DNA from: Mariniphaga sp964398855
GTDB taxonomy: Bacteria; Bacteroidota; Bacteroidia; Bacteroidales; Prolixibacteraceae
Assembly (NCBI GenBank): GCA_964398855.1
Contig: CAYNOQ010000123.1
Coordinates: 1 to 6,224, forward strand
Direction of reading: 5' to 3'
DNA length: 6,224 bases
A model generated the notes under the pieces. It did not search any database. It had not been told where the DNA came from and saw only the letters and a program-made list of their open reading frames with translations. This document shows, in pieces, positions 1 to 5,323 of this stretch. A program made the translations under genes and the position numbers. How positions within the stretch are numbered: position 1 is the stretch's first letter; each line of letters starts with the position of its first letter.

Positions 1-20
1 CGAAGTAGGAAGCAGACTAG

Positions 21-57
21 CAGACTTGTTAGCGTGCGAAGCACCTGACAACGTCTG
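21..57. repeat. REP-like imperfect hairpin
   Basis: A 37-nt imperfect palindrome. The outer stem pairs CAGAC (21-25) with GTCTG (53-57). The middle stem pairs TTGTTAG (26-32) with CTGACAA (45-51), with one T/G wobble and an unpaired C at 52. The inner stem pairs GTGC (34-37) with GCAC (41-44) around a GAA loop, with an unpaired C at 33. In all, 16 pairs are interrupted by two single-base bulges. The size and bulged form resemble dispersed REP-type palindromes, and a GTAG lies at 5-8. Family membership is inference, because only one full copy is visible here. Confidence 0.55.
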
Positions 58-82
58 GTAAGATGACAACGTCTGGTAAGAT
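47..82. repeat. Exact tandem duplication of an 18-bp unit
   Basis: The 18-mer GACAACGTCTGGTAAGAT occurs at 47-64 and again, identical and directly adjacent, at 65-82. The first copy includes most of the right arm of the hairpin at 21-57, so the duplication repeats half of that palindrome. Perfect identity points to a recent slippage or duplication event. No reading frame of useful length crosses it. Confidence 0.9.
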
Positions 83-85
83 AGG

Positions 86-162
86 GATTAGGTTGAGATT
101 AAGTGGAGATTAAATGGAGATTAAATAGAGATTAGGTTGTGATTAAGTGGAGATTTAAGGAA
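86..162. repeat. Seven-unit 11-bp tandem repeat
   Basis: The core GATTA starts at 86, 97, 108, 119, 130 and 141, and a variant GATTT starts at 152, giving an exact 11-bp period without indels. Units read close to GATTAAGTGGA, with variants such as GATTAGGTTGA and GATTAAATGGA. Eleven is not a multiple of three and the region has no sustained reading frame, so this is a non-coding repeat. The array ends about 105 bp before the alkyltransferase-like gene. Function is unknown. The period is close to one DNA helical turn, which would put every core on the same face of the helix. Confidence 0.85.
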
Positions 163-183
163 ACAATCCCCCTTTCATTCTCT

Positions 184-203
184 CCTGCCTGCTGACAGAC
201 AGG
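184..203. repeat. Short inverted repeat (CCTGCCTG / CAGACAGG)
   Basis: CCTGCCTG (184-191) pairs with CAGACAGG (196-203) around a CTGA loop, with a single C/A mismatch in an 8-bp stem. No T-run follows on the plus strand, so it does not look like an intrinsic terminator in that direction. It most resembles the small dispersed palindromes common between genes in Bacteroidota. That assignment is inferred from form alone. Confidence 0.55.
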
Positions 204-204
204 T

Positions 205-230
205 GCGAGAAACAATCTTTGCGAGAAACA
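205..230. repeat. Two copies of a 10-bp direct repeat
   Basis: GCGAGAAACA occurs at 205-214 and again at 221-230, a 16-bp period with a 6-bp spacer. It directly follows the palindrome at 184-203 and lies 38 bp before the alkyltransferase-like start codon. It could be a protein-binding site or simply repeat debris. The sequence does not distinguish these. Confidence 0.6.
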
Positions 231-267
231 GTTTTATAGTTAACCCCTACGAAATTTTGATTAAAAT

Positions 268-600
268 ATGGATAATTTTTTCAGTAAAGTTTATGAAGTG
301 GTTAAACTGATTCCGCCGGGACGGGTCACTTCCTATGGCGCAATTGCCAGATATTTGGGCAGTACCGGCTCAGCCCGCATGGTGGGCTGGGCGATGAACA
401 GTGCCGGCAGCCACTCCTCTTTTGTGCCTGCTCACCGGGTGGTCAACCGCAACGGACTGCTCACCGGAAAACACCATTTCGATACCCCGGAAGCCATGAA
501 AGAACTGCTTGAAAACGAAGGAATTGAAGTGAAAGAAGACCAGATCGTTAATTTTGAAAAGTATTTCTGGGACCCGGTGAAAGAGCTTGGTTTTGAGTAG
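268..600 (+). CDS. Alkyltransferase-like protein (MGMT-fold, Cys-less)
   Basis: A 110-residue protein consisting almost entirely of the DNA-binding domain of the O6-alkylguanine-DNA alkyltransferase family. The recognition helix region (TSYGAIARYLG, 21-31) carries the conserved Tyr23 that helps rotate the nucleotide. SARMVGWAM (35-43) carries the Arg37 expected to take the place of the flipped base. The active-site motif normally reads PCHR but here reads PAHR (54-57), so the methyl-accepting cysteine is Ala55 and the protein cannot be a suicide methyltransferase. Such alkyltransferase-like (ATL) proteins bind O6-alkylguanine and flag it for nucleotide excision repair. E. coli YbaZ has Trp at this position and Thermus TTHA1564 has Ala. 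The ATG follows an A/T-rich leader without a Shine-Dalgarno sequence. The gene converges on rfbB with only 3 bp between stop codons. The family call is secure; the repair role is inferred from relatives. Confidence 0.93.
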   Translation: MDNFFSKVYEVVKLIPPGRVTSYGAIARYLGSTGSARMVGWAMNSAGSHSSFVPAHRVVNRNGLLTGKHHFDTPEAMKELLENEGIEVKEDQIVNFEKYFWDPVKELGFE

Positions 601-603
601 CTT

Positions 604-1668
604 TCATCTTTTATCGTATTGTTCTTCGTAATATTTCTGATAATCGCCTGAAGTAACACTGCTCAGCCACGCTTCGTTTGCCAGATACCAGTCAATGGTT
701 TTTTCAATGCCCTCCTCAAACTGCAACGACGGCTCCCATCCCAGTTCATTTTTCAGCTTTGTGGCATCAATGGCGTAGCGCATATCATGCCCTGCACGAT
801 CTTTTACAAAAGTGATCAGCTTTTCGGACTCACCTTCCGGGCGACCAAGTTTCCGGTCCATCACCCGGCAAATGACACGAATCAGATCAATGTTTTTCCA
901 TTCGTTGAAACCGCCGATATTGTATGTTTCTCCTGACTTCCCTTTATGAAAAATCAGATCAATGGCAGAAACATGGTCTTCCACCCAAAGCCAGTCGCGC
1001 ACATTTTCACCTTTCCCGTAAACCGGAAGCGGCTTGTTGTTTTTTATGTTGTGAATAAACAGCGGAATCAGTTTTTCAGGGAACTGATAGGAGCCGTAAT
1101 TATTTGAACAGTTGGAAATTACAACCGGAAATCCGTAGGTGTCGTGATATGCTCTGACAAAATGGTCGGAACTCGCCTTGGAAGCCGAATAGGGACTGTG
1201 CGGATCATAGGAGGTCTGCTCGGTAAACAGTCCGTCTTCGTCCAAAGAGCCATAAACTTCATCGGTGGAAATATGATAGAACCTTTTCCCTGTATAGTCA
1301 TCTTTCCAGATGTGCCGTGCGGCATTGAGCAGGTTAACCGTTCCGATAACATTGGTATAGACAAATTCCATCGGATTCAGGATGGAGCGGTCAACATGCG
1401 ACTCGGCAGCCAGATGAATCACTCCGTCAAAGCGATATTTTTCAAAAAGTTTAATGAGGAACTCTCCGTCAACAATATCTCCCTTAACAAATCTGTAGTT
1501 TGGCTCTTTTTCAATATCTTCCAGATTGGAAAGATTTCCCGCGTAAGTCAGTTTGTCGAGATTAACGATTTCATATTCAGGATATTTGGTTACGAGTTGG
1601 CGGACTGTGTGCGAACCTATAAATCCCGCGCCGCCGGTTATTAAAATAGTTTTCATTGTATGTTGCAT
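604..1668 (-). CDS. rfbB: dTDP-glucose 4,6-dehydratase
   Basis: This cytoplasmic NAD-dependent short-chain dehydrogenase converts dTDP-glucose to dTDP-4-keto-6-deoxyglucose, the second step towards dTDP-rhamnose and related deoxysugars. The Rossmann loop TGGAGFIGSH is at 11-20. The catalytic Thr-Asp-Glu triad that marks dehydratases lies in STDEVYG (134-140: T135, D136, E137), and the YxxxK pair is in YSASK (160-164). Substrate-site signatures NNYGSYQFPEKLIP (189-202) and RDWLWVEDH (224-232) are intact. At 354 residues the length is normal. The first ATG is at 1668, but a second in-frame ATG at 1656 gives the more usual N-terminus MKTILITGGAG; neither has a Shine-Dalgarno sequence, so the shorter 350-residue form is at least as likely. 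It sits 41 bp downstream of galE on the same strand, probably in one operon. The rfbA, rfbC and rfbD partners are not in the window. Confidence 0.96.
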   Translation of the reverse strand: MQHTMKTILITGGAGFIGSHTVRQLVTKYPEYEIVNLDKLTYAGNLSNLEDIEKEPNYRFVKGDIVDGEFLIKLFEKYRFDGVIHLAAESHVDRSILNPMEFVYTNVIGTVNLLNAARHIWKDDYTGKRFYHISTDEVYGSLDEDGLFTEQTSYDPHSPYSASKASSDHFVRAYHDTYGFPVVISNCSNNYGSYQFPEKLIPLFIHNIKNNKPLPVYGKGENVRDWLWVEDHVSAIDLIFHKGKSGETYNIGGFNEWKNIDLIRVICRVMDRKLGRPEGESEKLITFVKDRAGHDMRYAIDATKLKNELGWEPSLQFEEGIEKTIDWYLANEAWLSSVTSGDYQKYYEEQYDKR

Positions 1669-1709
1669 TTTGTTTTATAAATTTTTCAGGGAATAAAAAT
1701 TACTGAAAG

Positions 1710-2738
1710 TCACTTTATTCCGCGCAGATTTTTTTCCCATTCCCAGGCAGATAAAAGGGTTTCTCCTAATTCCTTTTCAGTTTTCCAGCCTAACTCGCTG
1801 TTTGCAAAACTTGTATCAGCCCAAATTTTCTCAATGTCGCCTGCACGGCGACCGGTAATTTTGTAATTCAGTTTTACACCGGTAACTTCTTCAAAAGTGT
1901 TGACTAACTCCAGCACGGAAACTCCTGTTCCCGTTCCCAGATTAAAAACTTCATAATTCTCTCTGTTCTTTCCGTGCAGCAGTCGCTCAACTGCTACCAC
2001 ATGCGCTTTTGACAAATCAACAACGTTGATGTAGTCGCGAATTGCCGAGCCGTCGGGTGTATCGTAATCATCACCAAAAACTTTCAGTTCATCGCGGATT
2101 CCGGCGGCAGTTTGCGTAACAAACGGCACCAGATTTTGCGGAACGCCAAGCGGCAGCTCCCCGATGAGCGCCGATTTGTGGGCGCCGATGGGATTGAAAT
2201 AGCGCAGTGCAATTCCCCTCAATTCCGGGTGAGCGGCAACAGTGTCCCTTAGAATATCTTCATTCACCCGCTTGGTATTCCCATAAGGCGATTCGGCATC
2301 TTTCCGGGGTGTGTCTTCGGTAACCGGCAGCTTGTCGGGCTGACCATAAACCGTGCAGGATGAGGAAAATACCATATTCGGAACACCATACTTAATTTGA
2401 CACGCTAATAAATTTATCATCGAAACCAGATTGTTCCGGTAGTAGAGCAGCGGTTTTTCCACCGATTCATTCACCGCTTTTGATGCGGCAAAATGAATAA
2501 CGGCTTTAATATTCGGATTTCGTCGGAAAAAGTCATCGCACTTTTTTTCATCTGCCAGATCAAATTTTTCAAATTCAGGTTTAATTCCTGTTATCTTTTT
2601 AATGTTGTCCAGCACTTCAATGGAGGAGTTGGAGAGATTATCCACCACAATCACTTCAAAACCTGATTCCTGAAGTTCAACAACAGTGTGTGAACCAATG
2701 TATCCCGTTCCGCCGGTTACCAATATTTTCGCTTTCAT
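1710..2738 (-). CDS. galE: UDP-glucose 4-epimerase
   Basis: A cytoplasmic NAD-dependent epimerase that interconverts UDP-glucose and UDP-galactose (Leloir pathway and polysaccharide precursor supply); some family members also accept the N-acetyl forms. The extended SDR fold begins with the nucleotide-binding loop TGGTGYIGSH (8-17). The catalytic Ser/Tyr/Lys set is visible as SSSCTVYG (125-132) and YGNTK (152-156). GalE-type substrate regions follow: RYFNPIGAH (179-187), AIRDYINVVDLS (232-243) and RRAGD (297-301). At 342 residues it is full length. The ATG at 2738 is preceded by an A-rich leader, and a TAATTTTACAG element on the minus strand ends 14 nt before it. It is the first gene of a galE-rfbB unit, divergent from the HU/SPOR gene. 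UDP-GlcNAc epimerase activity cannot be excluded from sequence alone. Confidence 0.96.
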   Translation of the reverse strand: MKAKILVTGGTGYIGSHTVVELQESGFEVIVVDNLSNSSIEVLDNIKKITGIKPEFEKFDLADEKKCDDFFRRNPNIKAVIHFAASKAVNESVEKPLLYYRNNLVSMINLLACQIKYGVPNMVFSSSCTVYGQPDKLPVTEDTPRKDAESPYGNTKRVNEDILRDTVAAHPELRGIALRYFNPIGAHKSALIGELPLGVPQNLVPFVTQTAAGIRDELKVFGDDYDTPDGSAIRDYINVVDLSKAHVVAVERLLHGKNRENYEVFNLGTGTGVSVLELVNTFEEVTGVKLNYKITGRRAGDIEKIWADTSFANSELGWKTEKELGETLLSAWEWEKNLRGIK

Positions 2739-2752
2739 TTTTTTATTATTTT

Positions 2753-2763
2753 CTGTAAAATTA
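2753..2763 (-). promoter_or_regulatory. Candidate -7 element for galE-rfbB
   Basis: Read on the minus strand the sequence is TAATTTTACAG. TAATTTTA matches the Bacteroidota -7 consensus TAnnTTTG except at the last base. Its end lies 14 nt before the galE ATG. No clear TTTG is found at the expected upstream distance, so the -33 half is weak or missing. The same 11-mer occurs on the other strand at 2849-2859, similarly placed before the divergent gene, which raises confidence that it is functional. Confidence 0.45.
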
Positions 2764-2826
2764 AAAATTAAAAGAGAGATAGCAGAACCTTTTGCGGTAT
2801 CGGCTCATTTTTGATGAAACGAATGC

Positions 2827-2859
2827 TTTGCTTCAACAGATGTTTTGCTAATTTTACAG
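2827..2859 (+). promoter_or_regulatory. Candidate promoter for the HU/SPOR gene
   Basis: TTTG (2827-2830) is followed after 18 nt by TAATTTTA (2849-2856), close to the Bacteroidota sigma-ABfr pattern of TTTG, about 19-21 nt, TAnnTTTG. The last base of the -7 box differs from consensus and the spacer is slightly short. The extended element TAATTTTACAG ends 16 nt before the ATG at 2876. This promoter would drive the whole plus-strand run through 6169, as the gene gaps downstream are too small for separate intergenic promoters. Confidence 0.5.
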
Positions 2860-2875
2860 TTATAAAACGTCATAT

Positions 2876-3955
2876 ATGAATATCGGAAAATTCATCCGCC
2901 AGCTTTTGCCGGAAAACAAAACAGTTATTTTTCCCGGTTTAGGGGCTTTTTTTCTGAAATACACACCGGCAAAAATTGATGCGGAAGCGAAAGTAATTTT
3001 TTCACCGTCAGGGAAATTAGGGTTCAATTCAGAAATCAAAAACGATGACGGACTGCTTGCCGGGCATCTTGCCCGAACTGAAAATATTTCGATTAGGGAG
3101 GCAAATTTGAAAATCAGGGAAGCCGGAGACGAAATTCTCTATCAGCTTGACAAAGGGGGCAAAGTGAAAATTGAAAGCCTGGGTGCTCTTTTTTATGACG
3201 AAAATCGCGAAATTCAGTTTGAACCGCTTCCCGGTGAAATTCCGTTTTCGGAAACTTTCGGTCTTGAGCATATTTCAATGTTGAGCCGGACGGAGATTAT
3301 CTCTCAGCTTATTGCCGGAGTTTCAGAAAGTATTGCTCAATCTGAAGAGCCAGTAGCCGATCATGCAGAAACTGATGCGATTGAAGACAATACCGAAATT
3401 GTGGCTGTTCCGCCCGCTCAGGAACAACCGGAGACTTCGCCCAAAAAACGGCGGGGATGGCTGTGGCTTTTACCACTTCTCTTGTTGGCTGTGGCAATAC
3501 TCTTTTTTCTTCTGAGAAAAGAGAAGGAAGAAATTCAGGCGCCAAAACAGGAAGCTGCTTTTTTAGCAGAAGATGAAAAAATTCCAGCTGATGAACCTCA
3601 GGATTCGCTTGTTGCAGATTCGCTATTTTTTGAAACGGATGTTTCCGTAGCGGACAGCATAACAGCCGGGGAAGTGGAAATTACCGGCTCCTTGGAATTC
3701 GCAAAGCCCGATACCTCAATGTATTACCTGATTGGTGGAAGTTTCAGTAAGATAGAAAATGCAGAAGAATATTTCCTGGAAATGAAAGAGAAAGGATATA
3801 ATCCGCTCTATTTGGGTAAGTCAGGCAGTTTTTATCTCGTTTCTATTCAGGTTTTTGAAAACAGAGCGGAAGCTTTTCGTGAACAGTACGATTTTTTGGA
3901 CAGATTGCCCGATTCGGGCGTGTGGGTTTACAAACCCGAAAAAGTTGGTGAATAA
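2876..3955 (+). CDS. HU (CCDC81-type)-TM-SPOR membrane protein
   Basis: A 359-residue modular protein. Residues 1 to about 58 and about 58-130 look like two consecutive HU/IHF-type domains of the bacterial CCDC81-like class, each with the characteristic turn (FPGLGAFFLKY, 19-29; IESLGALFYDENREIQFEP, 99-117). An acidic, proline-containing linker (about 155-189) leads to KKRR (190-193) and a single membrane helix (195-213, WLWLLP...FFLL). A second acidic linker (about 214-280) precedes a C-terminal SPOR domain (about 281-352), with strands YYLIGGSF (283-290) and GSFYLVSIQVF (317-327). The basic cluster before the helix predicts N-in/C-out topology: HU domains in the cytoplasm, SPOR in the periplasm. 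SPOR domains bind denuded septal peptidoglycan; HU domains usually bind DNA, although for this subclass that is not assured. It leads the plus-strand run, 15 bp before the oxidoreductase. Architecture is well supported; a chromosome-to-septum tether is inference. Confidence 0.85.
   Translation: MNIGKFIRQLLPENKTVIFPGLGAFFLKYTPAKIDAEAKVIFSPSGKLGFNSEIKNDDGLLAGHLARTENISIREANLKIREAGDEILYQLDKGGKVKIESLGALFYDENREIQFEPLPGEIPFSETFGLEHISMLSRTEIISQLIAGVSESIAQSEEPVADHAETDAIEDNTEIVAVPPAQEQPETSPKKRRGWLWLLPLLLLAVAILFFLLRKEKEEIQAPKQEAAFLAEDEKIPADEPQDSLVADSLFFETDVSVADSITAGEVEITGSLEFAKPDTSMYYLIGGSFSKIENAEEYFLEMKEKGYNPLYLGKSGSFYLVSIQVFENRAEAFREQYDFLDRLPDSGVWVYKPEKVGE
3907..3940 (+). other. Overlapping hairpins at the 3' end of the HU/SPOR gene
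   Basis: GCCCG (3907-3911) pairs perfectly with CGGGC (3915-3919) around ATT, and GGGTTT (3924-3929) pairs perfectly with AAACCC (3932-3937) around AC. A third pairing, TTCGGG (3913-3918) with CCCGAA (3935-3940), excludes both. All lie within the last 17 codons before the stop at 3953-3955, just upstream of the oxidoreductase gene. No U-tract follows, so this is not a standard terminator. It may affect mRNA stability or coupling, or may reflect coding sequence alone. Confidence 0.35.
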
Positions 3956-3970
3956 ATAAATTCAAATACT

Positions 3971-5299
3971 ATGAACTCATCCAGAAGAAAATTTATCAAA
4001 AATTCAGCTTTGGCAGCAACTGCCATTGGTGCAGGCACAGTGATACCTTCAAAAGTTTGGTCTGCCGGTTTTGCACCGTCCGACAAAATCAATGTAGCCC
4101 TTATCGGCTGCCGGAACATGGGTTTCGGAATTTTGTCCAACCATCTCAATACCGGAATGGTGAATTGCGTCGCGCTTTGCGATGTGGACAGGAATGTGCT
4201 TGAGGAGAAAGGACAAACCGTTAAAAAGAATTGGGGGCAGGAGCCTGAGTTGTATGGTGACTACCGGAAAGTGCTTGAGCGCCGGGATGTTGATGCAGTG
4301 ATTATCGGAACGCCTGACCACTGGCACTGTCTGATTATGGTGGATGCGTGCAGCGCCGGGAAAGATGTTTATGTGGAAAAACCCATGGCAAATACTATTG
4401 GCGAATGCAATATCATGGTGAAGGCAGCGCGGCGGTATAACCGCATTGTTCAGGTGGGGCAGCAGCAACGAAACAACAAGGTTTTTCTGGATTCGATGGA
4501 GCTAATTAAGTCGGGGCAAATCGGCACTTTGCGAAAAGTGAACATCTGGGCAAATTTCCATTACGGAATCGGAACGGTTCCGGTTGCCGACTCACCCGTG
4601 CCGGAAGGTGTAGATTATGATTTCTGGTTAGGTCCGGCGCCCAAACGACCGTTCAACAAAGCCCGCTTTCACGGGACCTGGCGTCACTACTGGGATTATG
4701 GCGGCGGGCTGATGTCCGATTGGGGTGTGCATCTCGTAGATATGGGGCTTTGGGCAAAAGATTTAACCGGAGGACCAAAAAAGGTGATTACTTACGCTGC
4801 AAATTTGTCAAAACAGGCGATGGCGCGCGATTCGTTTGACACCATGAATATTATCTATCCCAAAGATGATTTTGTCATTCAGTATGATCTAACCGCCGGA
4901 ATTGAGCAGGGTCCGTTTAATTCACCTTATGGAATTCAGTTCATCGGTGAAAAGGGAACTTTGGTGGCAGACCGCAATAAATATCATCTCTATCCCGAGT
5001 GGGACGGACAGAAAAATGCTCCAAAAACAGAAGAAATTCACTTTGATAAGGGGAAAGAGTCGCACCGCGAGCATGTGGACAATTTTCTGGAGTGCATTAA
5101 AACAAGGGAAACACCTGCATGTCCGCCCGAAGTTGGCAGAGCTGCGGCGCTGCATGTGCATGCCGCAAATATTGCTGCGCGGGTTGGAGAAAATGTACTT
5201 GAATGGGATGAAACTGCAAACCGGTTCACAAACAGTGAAAAGGCAAATGAGCTGATTGTGCCGGAGTACCGCAGTCCCTGGAAATTGCCTGATGTTTAA
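3971..5299 (+). CDS. Tat-exported Gfo/Idh/MocA family oxidoreductase
   Basis: A 442-residue NAD(P)-dependent sugar oxidoreductase homologue. The N-terminus has a twin-arginine signal, SRRKFIK (4-10), followed by a hydrophobic Ala/Gly stretch (11-25); cleavage is likely near residue 32. The Rossmann fold starts at KINVALIGCRNMG (39-51), where the usual GxGxxG reads G-C-R-N-M-G, so the second glycine is Arg48. The family's EKP motif is at 136-138 (Lys137, catalytic/nicotinamide site) after GTPDHWHC (113-120). The C-terminal domain contains GGGLMSDWGVHLVDMG (244-259), with Asp250 and His254 in the usual catalytic positions. Length suits the Tat-tagged Bacteroidota subfamily. Export by Tat allows the protein to carry its folded cofactor across the membrane. 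It is followed 24 bp later by a Tat-tagged TIM-barrel enzyme, suggesting a joint role on an extracytoplasmic sugar. Substrate is unknown; a redox-assisted glycosidase (GH109-like) is an alternative. Confidence 0.9.
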   Translation: MNSSRRKFIKNSALAATAIGAGTVIPSKVWSAGFAPSDKINVALIGCRNMGFGILSNHLNTGMVNCVALCDVDRNVLEEKGQTVKKNWGQEPELYGDYRKVLERRDVDAVIIGTPDHWHCLIMVDACSAGKDVYVEKPMANTIGECNIMVKAARRYNRIVQVGQQQRNNKVFLDSMELIKSGQIGTLRKVNIWANFHYGIGTVPVADSPVPEGVDYDFWLGPAPKRPFNKARFHGTWRHYWDYGGGLMSDWGVHLVDMGLWAKDLTGGPKKVITYAANLSKQAMARDSFDTMNIIYPKDDFVIQYDLTAGIEQGPFNSPYGIQFIGEKGTLVADRNKYHLYPEWDGQKNAPKTEEIHFDKGKESHREHVDNFLECIKTRETPACPPEVGRAAALHVHAANIAARVGENVLEWDETANRFTNSEKANELIVPEYRSPWKLPDV

Positions 5300-5323
5300 A
5301 CTGTTTTGAAAACCGATATAAAA

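Noticed and set aside
86..162. CRISPR-like array
   Set aside because: Units are 11 bp and contiguous, with no unique spacers of 25-40 bp and no cas genes in the window.
252..259. AAATTTTG as a -7 promoter element for the alkyltransferase-like gene
   Set aside because: It matches 7 of 8 counted positions of TAnnTTTG, but lies only 8 nt before the ATG and has no TTTG at a suitable distance upstream.
1144..1644. A 166-codon open frame on the plus strand, antisense to rfbB
   Set aside because: It lies wholly within rfbB, whose motifs and full length are unambiguous. The translated sequence shows no recognisable domain and has the composition expected from an opposite-strand shadow.
1684..1721. 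Inverted repeats between galE and rfbB (TTTCAG/CTGAAA and GGAATAAA/TTTATTCC) as a terminator or attenuator
   Set aside because: The stems are short and A/T-rich with 13-16-nt loops, and no U-tract follows on the transcribed minus strand. Such pairs arise easily in this base composition.
4902..5255. A 117-codon plus-strand frame within the Gfo/Idh gene
   Set aside because: It overlaps the conserved C-terminal domain of the oxidoreductase in another frame and shows no domain-like features.
5306..5323. TTG start giving a six-residue longer TIM-barrel protein
   Set aside because: The ATG at 5324 places the twin-arginine motif right at the N-terminus as in related proteins, and ATG is the stronger start codon. 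No ribosome-binding signal favours the TTG.
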